DNA of 64,000 bases. It comes from Penelope pileata (taxonomy: Eukaryota > Chordata > Aves > Galliformes > Cracidae). The position numbers and the translations under genes were made by a program. The stretch covers positions 5,372,787-5,436,786 of the forward strand of contig WBMW01005650.1 of assembly GCA_013396635.1 (NCBI GenBank), read 5' to 3'. Below are positions 12,788 through 25,169 of the stretch, piece by piece. Position 1 is the first letter of the stretch, and each line of letters opens with the position of its first letter. A model generated the notes under the pieces. It saw nothing but the letters and a program-made list of their open reading frames with translations. It had not been told where the DNA came from and searched no databases.

Positions 12788-12828
12788 CCTTTCATGATGT
12801 GATAATATTAGTATTATCATGATAAAGG
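12788..12828. repeat. Imperfect inverted repeat (hairpin-forming)
   Basis: The arms CCTTTCATGATGTGATAATA and TATTATCATGATAAAGG are complementary apart from small bulges, around a 4-nt centre TTAG. The core pair GATAATA/TATTATC is perfect. It lies in non-coding DNA with no flanking transposon recognised. Confidence 0.6.
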
Positions 12829-15559
12829 TCCATGTGTTTGGCCTTGCTCTTTTGTGCATTTATCTGTGCCAAAATTACATTATATTATTCTTCCCCAGTA
12901 GCCTTCTGTTTGTTTCTACTAATGTGTGTTCTTTCAAACTAAAGATAAAAATTGATTACTGGGCATATCAGACTTGGTTTATACATACCAAAACAGAATA
13001 TATTCTCTCCTCTTGTCTTTCTCAGAAGAGACTTTCATAATGTCATTAAACCCAGCACACACAACAAAGCGTGTGACCTGAATGTAAATTATCCAATATG
13101 AATTAAGAAGACAATCAACACTTTGGTGGCTCTGCAAATTAAAAACTGTAAATTGTCTCAGACCTTGGCAAAACATTTGTAATGAATTGGGCCCTTGACT
13201 TTACTTTGAGACATTTCTACATTAAGTGGTTGTGTTTTTATTTATAGCTACTTGCTGGAGCAGAGTTAGATGATGAGCAAAAATTCTGCTAAAGAAAAAG
13301 AAGGGTTTAATGGGTTACTAAATATTTACAATGAACTTTGAAAACAAATGTTTGCTTGATTAATTCTGTGAGTAGGAACAAGTACTTCAGTATTTTTTTT
13401 GCCTGAACTTCTTTTGGATGCAATTAAAAGTGGACAAAATGGTATATAATTGATGTGAATGAATTATGCTTCCTGAATCATGACTTTATGTTTGAGAAGA
13501 AAGTCTTTGTATTCTGTCTTCACGTTGAGCAAAATAAGTTTTTAAGATTTTTTCATTTTGTCAAGAAAAAGTACAGTGTATTTAATATTACCCCAAAACA
13601 TCTCTTCTAAATACAACCTTTCTTTCCTTTGTCAGTGGGCCAACTAAATAAGCATACATATTTCATGGTAACTACAATAGCTCTGTTAGTTTCAGCAACG
13701 TCTCTGAGAAATGTGCTAATTCTTTTAGCAGAGTAAAAGTTGTTTAGAGTTCAAAGCTAGTGCTAAAATCAACATCAGTTAGAAAACAGGATGTCAGGAT
13801 CTAATGATAGATTCTGGGACTATCCTACTCAAATAGATTTTTGCTGATCTCACGCTACTCCTGCCCAATAGATAAAGGATATATAAACAGGATTTGCAAT
13901 AGGCTTTATACAACAGTAAGACACTACAGTTATTTGAGACTATGTTGCTTTCTTTCTCAAGTGTATCTTGCTTTATAAAACCTGGATCTTAACAATTGGC
14001 ATACTATTCTTTGCCTTATATGGAAACCTAAGGAGCTTTGAAATGATGGTACACCAGATAACATGAAAATGAGAATATAGCTGGGACACTTTAAACTATG
14101 GTTACTGTAAGGTAAACATTTCAGCGTGTTTGGAACTGTAATATCTAATGAAATACAACAAATTTCTGAAATATATTATCTTGATCTGTTGGAAATAAAT
14201 GCCTTTGTCATTCTTCATAAGTAATTGTTTGTCAATGTTCATTCTAGATATGGAAAGGACTGTATACTAATACCAGTATTGTATTAAGATTTGAAATTTA
14301 AGCACTGTGTTACTTAAAGGATTTTTGTGGTGTGGCTAAAAAACAGATTTTACTACTACTGAAAAAAATGATGAATAATGACATGGATTGTATAATGTCA
14401 TGGATTAGTGGGGTTCTTAGCGTATACTCTGACCAAGATCTCATCTACCACAGACATCAAGCGCTAAGTTCCTATTCAGGCCTCTCTCAAATGGAGAAAC
14501 AAGAAAAAAGGAAACATAATTTCATACCTCGTAAGCAGCTAATAGAATGATGTGCCTAAATGTGCCCAAGCACATCTTGACCTGTGGTTTTTTTAAAATT
14601 GTTTTCATGTTTTCAGAAAATTCAATTCTTCTTAGAAATAAAACAGCACAGAAAATGAATCTAGGTATAACCAGGCAAAAAGAAGCTGCTCCAGCAGAGA
14701 GAACTAGTCCAAGGTAATGTGTTTACTTACCTAAATGAATATTCAGTGCGCATGGTTAGAAGAAAGAGCAAAAATTGTCATAAGCAACATGCACAGTTCT
14801 TTGTCGATACCTTCTCTTTAGAATTTTAAGGGGAAAATCTATACACTGGCCAACTCTGTGGAGCTTTGTTTTTTTATTTACTAAATGATGTCCTGAAGGT
14901 AACTTTCTGTGATGAAAGATATTTTGCTCACAGTCCTGTGTTGTACAGCGTTTTGTTAGCTTACTGCAGTCCAGTGTCTCTGCTTTTTTGTATTGAATAT
15001 TTGCAAGAAATTTTGTTATATAGTTTTTTTAACTGAATAATTTCATACTTTTAGTCCACATTTTTTCTAAATAGACGTCTCAATTAAAGCTTTTGAATGC
15101 TTTATGGTCTTGTTTCACTAGTTCTAAATACTCTGTGTATTTTTTACAAAAATTTTCAAAATGTTCTTGATAGAGCACTAAAATTGGAGTTGTAATACAG
15201 TTTCCTTTGATTTATATTTGCTTTTTTATTTACGTAAATATTTTAAACTGTCATCTTTTGTACACTATAACATTTTTACTGCAGTTAAGCCGTATGTGAA
15301 GAGTTTTGGGGTGTTTTTCTACCAGAATAATGAAAAGTATGACCTAAGGGAACTTCATTATATGATTTAACATGTTGCCTACTCTCAGTACAGCATCATC
15401 TATACTTATGTCATTCATGACCATTGTTTGTATAGTTTAGACGTATGGATACTTATCTCAAGCTGTCTATTCTCCATTATCGGAAGTACTAGAATGATAT
15501 TAGAAATGTTGTCTTTTTACTTTGTTATTAGAAAGTTTGTCAATGTTTAAAAAAGCTTC

Positions 15560-15745
15560 CACAGAATCACACAGAGGTTAAGGTTGGAAGGGACCTCTAG
15601 AGGTCATATTGTCCAAACCCCCTGCTCAAGCAGGAACACCTAGAGCAGGTTGCCCAGGACCACGCCAAGGCGACTTTTGAAGATCTCCAATGACAGAGAC
15701 TCCGCCAGCTCTTTGGGCAACCTGTTCCAGTGCTTTCTTGCTGCA
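15560..15745 (-). mobile_element. CR1 LINE 3' end with ORF2 C-terminus
   Basis: The left end is the CR1 tail in reverse (ACAGAATCACACAGAGG, then GGTTGGAAGGGACCTC, AGAGGTCAT and CCCCCTGCTCAAGCAGG). Reading on the minus strand, the part further right encodes the CR1 ORF2 C-terminal motif KHWNRLPKELAESLSLEIFK followed by SRLGVVLGNLL, in frame. CR1 resemblance fades beyond about 15745. The copy is 5'-truncated and cannot move. The open frame continues to 15831, but its upstream residues do not look like CR1. Confidence 0.93.
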
Positions 15746-18700
15746 ATCTTAGTTTTTTGCATTCTTTCTCTCACAAGTGATAAAGTAGCGCGTACCATCT
15801 TCCTGCAGGAGCATTTTGTGTCCACGAACATTGTTGTCAGTTGTTTCTTATGCTAAGCATTTCTTCCCTTCCAGGCTGTCTTTGTGTTTTGTACACCTTA
15901 GACCACTTGTTATCTTCTGGGATTTTCTCCATATGGAAAAAATACATTTTCCACTTTTTTTGATACTGCCAAAACTACAGTAATAAGCTACAGTAGTTGC
16001 AAAACTGTGCAAGATGGAAAGATTACTTCAATCTCTCTATTGTATGATTGAAAATAACATTTTATAAATACTTAAGTTCTTTCTTGTTTCAGATCTCCAG
16101 GATTTGTACATTTCCTTACCCTATACTGTTCTGTCTTAGCAACTTATGCTAAGCTTTCTCTACTTCTCCAGCCTCTGTTCTGTTCACCTTCTGCAGAACC
16201 GGTGGCCCAGTCTCCCCATATTGCTTTGCCCGACCTCCATTTTCTGCAGTCAGCAGATTTTCTTTACCCTTGCATATTGTTTCTCTGGGGTCACTGATTA
16301 AACAAATCAAACAAAAGTGCTCTGGTATTGATCTTTATAGCATGCTGTTAGTATTTCCCTCTGCTCTGAACTCAGCTCTTTCAGAAGCACTTGTCTTTAA
16401 TAACCAAGCCAGTCCGTTATCTTCTCAAGCAGCTCAGCAGCACCAATATTATAACCATTTCCCTTACACAAAACATTGTATCAGATTACTCAGATCAAGT
16501 GAAACATATGACTTTCCCTAACTCAGTGCTTCTGTCCTTCTTGTGTGACCCAGAAAAGTCCCTCCTCAAGTACATCCTTGAAGGCATTGCTCTGTAGTTT
16601 CTGTGAACTTATACTAAATTCAGAATTCAGGATAACTAAGTATTTCTTCCTCTCTCTCTTTTTTTTTTTGTATTGGTTACAGTTTTCTTCTGTTTCTTGT
16701 AAGTGATATTTTGCTTAATGCAGAGAAAGTTACAATAAAGGAATTTGGAAGCATCAGAATATCAGGGCAGGGGCAGTAGTTTAACCATGAATCTCTTTTT
16801 TAGTAGAATGGCTTAGTGGCAGTAGGTAGGAAACAAAAGCTATTGATATGGAATTGAGATTTGTGCTGCAAAGCTAAAAACACACGTTTGGGGGATGTTA
16901 ATAGTCTGCCAATAGAAAAAGGAATGGAAAGCTTGTATAAATTCTTATAACAGTAGTAGGTTTATGTTTGGGTTTGGTGATGTGAATGTTACCCTGTTTA
17001 TTTATGTGTAATAGATGTATTATCACAAAGCAGCCTATTCATTCAGCTGAAAAAAACGTTGCTTAAAAGCTAATAAACTGTTCACCCAGATAAACTCCTT
17101 AATCAGTCCAAGAGTGGAATTAAGTCTGACATTCCCAAAATAAAAACGAACAACTACTAAATGCAGGAGACTGAACAAGTTGCTCTTCAGCTACTACAGT
17201 TCCAATACATACACAGGTGTGGATAATGATGCAGGGGAAAATTTGCTTTTGGATTTAAATTAGTATAGTCTAAGTTTTTACATGCTAATAACTAAATTAA
17301 TGCTATGCAAATTTGAGGTTTCTTGAAGACGGATTTTTAAGGAAGTTGAATATTTATCCTCACTTTCTGAAATCAAATCCTTTCAAAATACCTCACGTTA
17401 GAATGTAGAACACTGAGTACTGCCACTCAGTTACCTACTTTATCTTTAATAATCTTATTGGGAACTTTGCACAGGTGGAAAATGGATCTGACTTCAAATG
17501 TGTTATAATATGCTATAATACACCCTAGAGAAAGTAATATTTTGGTGATATTTTTTAATGTGTTTTTCCATAACTGTTATATAGCTCTACAGTGATCTGG
17601 ATTACTATAAACTAATTGGGAAACAATATATTTATGCTACTACACTATTGGTGGTTAACCATTAACATTGCTAACACAATTTAACAGTATCAATTAAGTT
17701 TGATAAAAGATCAAAGAGTATAATATTGGCTACAATAGTCTGTTATATTCTGTAATGTCTTCTGTGTTTCTTTTTTCCACAGCAATTGATTCTATGAAAC
17801 AAAGATATTTTCTGTGTACTATACCAAACCAAATCATATTATGAAAATGATAATACAGTTAAAAGAGAATTAAATTACTCTCAAATGACAAGGAAATGTT
17901 CAGCTATGGAAAGTGTTATGAGTCTAATGCATTATCCCAGGTCAGTATGGTGGCAAAATAAAACAAAAATCTAGGATTGTGAAATAGAAATGCAATTGTA
18001 ATTCTAGGAGAATTCAGGCAGAGGATTCCAGTTGGCAGCATTTTGACAAGTGAGGTTCTACTGGAGGCAATCAAAACAGTGGAATAAACAAAGGCTTTGA
18101 TGCTCAGACCTCTAATTAGTGATCTTCCATGTCCTATGGCCTGGTTTTATACCGAGGTTCTTTTCCCCGTAGCTCCTCATTCACAATGACCTCTTTAGAA
18201 CTGAGCTTTTTGTAAAATACTGACGTGGCCTGCGTGTGGAATGTGAGCAGTGCATAGGAAAGCTCAGGGATTTTGACATGTTGCCAACATCGGGCTTTAT
18301 AATTGAAATCACAGATGGGAAATCATGATCCTGTATAGCTTATAACTGCCAAATCTAAATGACATTTCTTGTGACCAGCAAAATACATTTGTTCAGTGAC
18401 CCCTAAAATTACCTTTAAGCCAGAGTCCAAAGCTGTGTTGGAGACACTCAGTTTTAAAAATCCTAACATGTCAAATCAAGTCCAAAAATATTGTGAAGCA
18501 TTAAATTGCTTTCATATAAACTACTACTGTATCTTTAATTTCCTTATTTTTCTTTTTTTAATCTTCATTCTTTTAGCATAAGTCTGCTATTGTAAGCATC
18601 ATAGGACAGGTCAGTTTTGAGAAAAGAGAGGACTTTGTGTATTGGAGATACAGTTTTTCACAGAATCTTTCCACTGCGTTTCATGTTAGCTGGAGGAAGT

Positions 18701-20469
18701 CCCAGGCCAGAAGGAGTGATTTGGAAGCAAGTACAGATACGTGTGAAAAAGCTGATAAATGGCTCATCTCTGGCAGGTTTGGTGATAGGACAGTGGCCAT
18801 GCCACCTCAACATGAAAGAGAAGGTAGATTAGTGAGCAGGCAAACTACTGTATTTGCCTTGGGAAACGATTCCTGCTGATGAAGTGGAAAAAGGAAATTC
18901 CACTTGGAAAATTTCAAGAATGCCGCTAAAAGAAAGGGCTGATGAAAACCATGAGGATAGGAATTGAGTACGATTCTGGAGATTGTGTACATTTCATATG
19001 GTTATTTATAAACTCAACAGAGAAGGAAATTTAAATAAAAGAAGCAAATAAGATGACTTTTGAGCATTTTACCTCAGATTATTTTGAGAGAGAGAGAACA
19101 TCACAACTGAGTCAAAATCCAGTTGTATGGGAGAGAGAGGGATGAATCAGATGGCGTACTGTCACATGTCGGTGATGATGAAAAGCAGTGATAGTGGTAA
19201 AGTATGGGAGGGAAGAGAAACCTTGGTTTGTTCTGGTGCTCACTTCTCACACATTAAGTTGACAAAAAAGATGCACAAGGACAGTATGCAATATATCCGT
19301 ACAGTTATATAGAATATAATCTTTCATCTTTCTGCTGTTTGTGTCTCAGTACTTATTTTTCTCATCAAAGCACTGGGGACATTCTTTACCTTGAAACCAA
19401 TATAGGCTTTAGTAAGATTGATCTCTGATTAGCAAAATACAAGTCTTATAAATCAATAGTGCAGGTCCAATCTGGCAGGTTTTGTTAAAAATCAATAAGG
19501 TTGCTCTTTTGTGTTTTATAAGCAGGAATGCTTATTTATTTGTATAAAATCTTTCCATGTTAGGAATTTGGAACAGGTATCCAGTAAAACATTAGCTTTT
19601 ATAGTAATCAGAAGAAAAAAATGAATAATTGGACAAAATTTTTTTATCCATAAAATAACCAGTTTTGAATTTCTCTTCAACCTTTAGTTCTGCCTTTGAT
19701 AGCTACTGTCAATCAGCATTCATCTTATTGTGGCCGACCTAGCTGGCAAACAGTTGCACTTGCATCTGACACAGATGCTACCCACTTCTATTTGGCTTAT
19801 GTGAAAGGAATACATTAGACATCTGCTACAACATTTGATTGATTTATCATGTATTGTTAAACTGCTTTAAAAATACATTGAAATCCATGGTAATGTTCTA
19901 GTTAAACTTAGATCCTCACTGTTCTTACTTTTCTGAATTAGATATTGAAAATAAAACACACTGATTCAGGATAAACATTTTAAATAATTCTGAAAAAAAA
20001 ATATTAAGTGTTTTACTACTCATTATTAACTAACTAAAGTTTAAGTGCTAAGTGCATGGTGTATGATGTAAATTTATGGTGAAAACCATGAAATATGATG
20101 TAGGCACAGAATCAATTGGCTTTTAAGGTTGTATAATAAACGATGTGACCTATCCTTTTGGTGGTTTAAGACAGGATTCATTGACTCAAGTGAATGGGAA
20201 TTGCTTGATGTTAGTAGCAAGGCAAGTGATTACTTCTCTATATTGTAGTGGAGAGAAGAGATGAGAAACATGCTTCTCTGAAGAAGTTTTCCTTTCAAAA
20301 TAAGCAGTGTCATAACCGCTTCTATTAAACATATATCAAGAGTGAGGATTTAGAAAGTTTGCATTGTATCATTGAAATTATGCAATTTACTTTGGTGTAA
20401 AATGCTGAGCATTTTGAGGCTCTGGATTAGGTGAATGCTAACAGAAACATAAGTGTATGAAGCTATGCC
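15746..20469. other. AT-rich non-coding DNA, no gene seen
   Basis: Pyrimidine-rich stretches occur at 16130-16260 and 16650-16671. A segment of moderate GC at about 18600-18960 has two overlapping short plus frames (71 and 80 codons) with no recognised homology. It includes a small hairpin, AAGTGGAA/TTCCACTT, near 18880-18905. No splice-bounded exon or RNA gene could be supported. Confidence 0.6.
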
Positions 20470-20780
20470 TTCTAAAAACTCCCCTCCCTTATATTTATAT
20501 GATGTCATATGGCATGAAATATCCCTTTGGTCAGTTTGGGTCAGCTGCCCTGGTCCTGTTCCCTCCCAGTTCCTTATGCCCCCCCCCAGACCCCTTGCTG
20601 GCAGGACAATACAAGAAGCCAAGAAACTGAGAAATCTTTGGCTCTGTATCATCACTGTCTGGCAACAAGTGTGAACAGCAGCACCTCATTGGTTTTTGTT
20701 TTTCTTCTAAAACCGAAACATAGCCCCATACCAGACACTATGAGAAAAACCATCTTCTATCACAGCTAAAAACTAAGACA
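20470..20780 (-). mobile_element. Truncated ERVL-type LTR (U3 part only)
   Basis: On the minus strand this is the U3 half of the LTR family seen complete at 22707-23289. Shared landmarks, in plus-strand order, are the CCCTTTGG segment, CAGCTG..CCTGGTCCTGTTCCCTCC, CTGGCAGGACAATA and CAGACACTATGA, ending at a terminal ACA equivalent near 20780. The core promoter is preserved: minus-strand TATAAATA (plus 20492-20499) with a CRE-like TGATGTCA directly upstream (20500-20507). A few bases past the promoter the similarity stops (about 20470), so R and U5 are missing. A C9-10 run at 20579-20588 is low-complexity. No coding capacity is attributed to it; the short frames across it are chance. Confidence 0.85.
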
Positions 20781-21078
20781 ACTTATTAGCCCAATGAAAA
20801 CTGATCCACTGATTTCTTGCAAGATGGAATTTCACATATACTATCGGCCTGAAAAAAAAGAAATAGCAATACACATAAAAATATTTCCTAAATCAATATC
20901 CTGACTTTTCAGTAAGAAGTATCTGTTCGCTTTCCAGTTCTGAAAATTAGACATGTGTAAGGCTAAATTATATACATTATTACTTTCAATACAATTTTTA
21001 ACTGTCAATGCATCAAATGAAAAGCATTAATATACTTTGTTTCCCTGACTGATGAAAAACAAAGCAAGTAAAAGAAAC

Positions 21079-21098
21079 ATTTATTTATTTATTTATTT
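21079..21098. repeat. (ATTT)n microsatellite
   Basis: About five consecutive ATTT units in a non-coding region. Confidence 0.9.
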
Positions 21099-22701
21099 GA
21101 GAAGCAGTTTGCATTCCTACTATTCCTGCTGTAAGTATTTCATCAATGATGTGATATTATAGCAACAGGAAACTTGGAAGAGCATTAGTACTGTTCTTGA
21201 AGAAAAATATTCAAATGCTCGTACTGTTGCCAAATGGCTTCTTCTGTGTTGATGCTTTATATGATTCACTAAAAATAACAACAATTAACTCATCCCTGAA
21301 ATTATTTCCTATCAATATTTTCATATGCTCTTTTCCTAAATAATCAGCAATAAAACTACCCCTGGGGTTCTTTTGTCACAACAGATGGGAACCAAGGCTT
21401 CAGTCCAGCCAAAGTAGCACAACACTAAGAGTAGAGCAGTTTTCTAATACAGAACATTTAGATGCCGAAACAGACACATTGTTTCTGGTTTTTTAGTGAA
21501 GAGATATGCTGCTGTATTTTAGGGGGGGGCAACTTTCTCTCTTTTCCTGTAAGGGATCCAAAAGATTTGACTGGTGGCTATTTTATTTATTTCTTAAAAG
21601 ACTCAGCTTAAACCATGCACCAGAATTCACTAATAATATTTTTTTTTTGGTATGTAAATGATAACTAAGTCTAAATGTTTCAAATGCATAATCCTGTATT
21701 TGTTCACTGATGTTAAATGTGAATGTGTATGATCACTTTTCATCACTAAATATTCAAGTGATTTAACAGGACATTTACAATCCAGCACATTGGCAGGAAT
21801 CTGACAGTCCAACTTGACAATTAGTTATGTTGAAGGAATAGACAGACCTTTGTGCAGGCTTTTACACTGTTAGGGCACAGACGCGGTACATAAATCAAAA
21901 ACTTCAGATGAAAGATTGGCCAGTTTTTAAACGTGACTTTTGGTGATATATTTAATCTAAAAGATCTTTTTGACATCTTGGAAGATTGCGAATTGTTGTC
22001 AAGAATTTTAGGTGGAAGAAATGGAAGCCAAGATAGCTCCATCATAGTCTGACAAGGTGGTGGAACTTGCTGCCAGTGTTCTCCGTAGGGGAAGAAAAAT
22101 ATAAAAGAAATGTATAGAAGATACAAACCATTCCTTAGCCTTGGTCTAGTCTTTGTGTTGATTAATGTAGTCTTTGCAATTCTTGCTTTGCACTTGACAA
22201 ATTAGGGTATCCTAGCCTCTTCTCCTCTTAAATGCTACTATCATGCTACTTCTCAATCTGCATACACTGTATCTGTTTGGGGAAGAGTCCTATTTTCGTC
22301 ATCTGCTCTGAAAAGCTGGCGTAGTCCCAGCAGATTGTCCTGACAGTAACTCCATCTTTTGTTGTTTGCTGTTAAGTTAGAGAGAGAATTCTCTTTCTCC
22401 ACTTAGCTAGTCCTCACAGATCATTATGAAATACAGGTGGCCTACAATTGCTGAAGCAAGAGATGTTTAGTGCAGTCTCATTTAAATAATTGTCATATTT
22501 CCTTCATTTCTAATGTTGGCCAGTAATAAATTTTTGATGCAGCTCTAGGGTCTGTCAAGTGTATTAACTGCTTTTGGTTCACTAGTTTTCCCTGGACTTT
22601 ATGCAGGTTTTATATTTACAACTGTCTCCAAGTGTGCTTTCAAATTTGAAGTGTAGCTATCACTACGTGAACTATTAATCAGTGTGTTCAGCATAAGCAG
22701 T

Positions 22702-22706
22702 ATACC
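22702..22706. repeat. Target-site duplication, left copy (ATACC)
   Basis: Five bases immediately before the TG of the solo LTR, identical to 23290-23294 immediately after its other end. Confidence 0.85.
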
Positions 22707-23289
22707 TGCTGTGGTTTAACCCCGCAAGCAGCTAAACACCACGCAGCCTTTTGCTCACTCCATCCCCTCCCAGTGGGATGTGGGAGAAAACTGGAAAAGA
22801 AAAAGTTAGAATTCATATGTTGAGATAAAAAATATTTACTAAGACAGAAAAGGAAGACAAAAATAACAGTAACGATAGTGTGTGTGTGTGTGTGTGTGTG
22901 TGCACAAAACAAGTGATAGCCAGAGCAACTGCCCACCACCTGCAGGCCAATGCCTAGCCAGTCCCTGAGCAGCAGCAGCTCCCCTGGCCAACTCCTCTCA
23001 GTTTTGTAGGTTGTTCACATGGTGTCATAAGGTATGGAATGTCCCTTTGGCTCATTTAGCTCAGCTGTCCTTGTTCTGTCCCCTCCCAGCTACTTGTGCC
23101 TCCACTGCCCTCTTCCTGGCAGGACAGTATGAGAAGCTGAAAAACTGAAACATGCTCTGCATAGCACTGTTCAGCAACAACTAAAACATCAGTGTGTTAT
23201 CAACATTGTTTTTTTTCCTAAAGCCAAAGCACAGCATCATAACAGACACTATGAATAAAGTCAAATCTGTCTCAGCTGAATCCAGGACA
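22707..23289 (-). mobile_element. Complete solo LTR of an endogenous retrovirus (ERVL-type)
   Basis: The element is 583 bp and reads on the minus strand, where it starts TGTCCTGG and ends in CAGCA, giving the canonical TG...CA ends. It is flanked by a perfect 5-bp target duplication, ATACC, at 22702-22706 and 23290-23294. Five bases is typical of the ERVL class. Internal landmarks match a widespread avian LTR: the GGGTTAAACCAC terminus, the CCCACTGGGAGGGG block, the polyA-signal variant AGTAAA (minus; plus 22835-22840) and a U3 with the CAGCTGAGCTAAATG block. The TATA region is degraded compared with the 20470-20780 copy. No internal viral genes remain, as expected after recombination between two LTRs. 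A GT microsatellite lies inside. Confidence 0.92.
22878..22902. repeat. (GT)12 microsatellite inside the solo LTR
   Basis: Twenty-five bases of alternating G and T. The run sits where related avian LTRs, as I remember them, carry an ATT-type low-complexity run, so it arose after or at insertion of this copy. It is likely to vary in length between individuals. Confidence 0.95.
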
Positions 23290-23294
23290 ATACC
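23290..23294. repeat. Target-site duplication, right copy (ATACC)
   Basis: Identical to the five bases on the other side of the solo LTR, marking the insertion point. Confidence 0.85.
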
Positions 23295-25169
23295 AGAGTA
23301 TACACAATCACACCTGTAATCCATGGCTAGGGGGAAGGTAGGCTTCTTCTCTTGTGCCATAATACAAGCCAGCCTGAGACATGCCTGTGTGAAACAGTGT
23401 CAAAGCAATGTCAGATCAAGAGTGAGATATGAAGAGATATCATTTATGCAATGAACAAGTGACTTAGGTTAAAATCGTTTAGCAGACCTCTGTGCATGTA
23501 TCATTTTCATTTACAATTTTCTGGCTAATCAAATGATAAGAAATATACCAAAATAAAAAGAAGTTAGAAAATAGATAAAAGTCTGCCAAAATAAGTAAGT
23601 CAGGAAATATTCCTGACTGAGATATTATAGCTATGACTTTTTTCTGAATGTTTCCATTTTTTCAGGGAATTAGATTCTAGAGCTAGAAGTTGTACTGAGC
23701 TATAAAGGAGTATGAAAAATATATTTATTTAGTTGCTTATTATATTGGGAGTACCAGAAAGCACTGCAATATCATTATGAACGTAAACAATTAACCTATG
23801 TGAAAATTTTTCTAATGTGATACTCGTGTAGAATATGTAAGTGACCTTTTTTAAATTAATGATTGCAATATCTTCATCAGTGTTGTCAGGGCTGAAGAGG
23901 ATAACGCCAACTGCAGAAAAAATTAAGAAGTGTCTAATTTTTTTTCCAGAAGGGATGGCATAAGGTTACAGAATTATAAAACATCCTTTTCGCAACTGAG
24001 TTTTAAGGTAGTCCATTTGAATTTAGAGTATATGCAATATACATAGTTCAGGAAGAAAAATTTACTTGTGTATAGGGAGTATCTGAAGGTAAAACGTATC
24101 TTAACACACATTTATAAGATGCTTTGTGAGAAGAATACATTTTTAAACTTACTGGTTCTGATTTTGTATGTTAGAAGACTGACCTTTTCTTGCCATTAAA
24201 ATCAGTCATAAAAAAAATCTGTATTTTAAATGCAGTGCGTATTTTCCTTTATTAAATATTTAAAATAAATCATGTATTTACTTTTACTATTCTTTTTAAC
24301 AATGCTGGTTTATAGTTCAATGTGAAGATTTCCAAGGACAGGAAGACTGTAACTGCTGTATAAGCTATTGGTTTCCGGGCATTTTTTCAAATAGATTTTT
24401 TTTAAGAGCTTTTTTTTTTTTCTTACGTGGAAGTTTTAGCGCTTCTGTTAATCTGTCTCTTTTCAATTTGAAAACCTCTGAGCTGTCCAACAAACAAGAC
24501 ATTTCTGGGAGAATCAGACATTAGGGACTGGCAGCTCATTTCAGGACTCCAAGGTGTTCAAAGTCCTTATTTAAGAGAGCAGTTAGTATGAAAAGTTAGT
24601 ATCTCCGCAAAGCAGAAGTCAAGCATGTTTAGCTTGAAGCACGAACTTAAATATACATGATTCTGAAGAGAAATTAGTGCCTGACAACATGAATTGTGCC
24701 ACTATGAGTTATAGGCTACATTTTGTGGTTGAATAAGAATGTATTTAAAAAAAAAAAAAGGAGAGAAGAAAAACAAACAGAAGGGCACTAAAATGAACAG
24801 GGAATGCACAGAAATCCTTAGACATTGCAATCCAGCAAGTGTGTGATAGGGTGGTTTGAGAAAAGTCCTCTGCAAATGGAAATACAGATCTAGTAGAGCA
24901 CATTAGGAAGAAAGAAATTTTACCCACCGTAGTTGAAAAGCTTGAAATTTGAAAGGCTGACATGGATTTAATTCAGCAAAGCAGTTAATAAGAAATTAAA
25001 TATTTCAGACACATGCAGTCTGTTAGAGAACTGCTAGGTCACTGGGCCTACCAAAGAGTAAAGAGGGCACTTGAGGTGAATAAGGTTTATGCTGAAAAGA
25101 TAAGTGATCTGTAACTTTTCAAAAAACATAAATTAAAATGTCGAAGGTACTTGAAAAACATTTAGCAGA
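23295..25169. other. AT-rich non-coding DNA, no gene seen
   Basis: Poly-T runs lie at about 24396-24421 and a poly-A run at about 24748-24760. The part from about 25020 to 25170 may extend the old CR1 that follows, because phrases such as AGAGGGCACTTGAGG recall the CR1 ORF2 linker, but this is too weak to call. Confidence 0.6.

Larger units (their letters stand above)
9367..15559. other. AT-rich non-coding DNA with simple repeats, no gene seen
   Basis: This holds a short (AAAAT)n run at 9421-9443, an A-rich AAATAAATAAAA stretch near 10186-10204, a T16 run at 12054-12069 preceded by CTTTTT units, and an imperfect inverted repeat at 12788-12828. No exon, RNA gene or recognisable transposon was found over about 6 kb; frames of up to 91 codons look random. 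Confidence 0.65.
20781..22706. other. AT-rich non-coding DNA between two related LTRs, no viral genes seen
   Basis: The 1.9 kb between the two same-orientation LTRs shows no gag, pol or env similarity and no obvious primer binding site or polypurine tract. The LTRs are therefore probably independent insertions. It contains an (ATTT)n run at 21079-21098, a G8 run near 21522 and a T-rich run near 21639-21648. A 101-codon minus frame at 21821-22126 has no recognised homology. Confidence 0.6.

Noticed and set aside
15746..15831. Extension of the open minus frame beyond the CR1 C-terminal motif
   Set aside because: The residues do not match CR1 or any family I know; likely chance read-through into flanking DNA.
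20350..20655. 101-codon minus frame and two overlapping plus frames across the truncated LTR
   Set aside because: They run through LTR U3 sequence, which is non-coding.
24747..24760. Poly-A run suggesting the tail of a processed pseudogene
   Set aside because: The upstream sequence shows no recognisable gene body, and other A-runs of the same length are scattered through the window.
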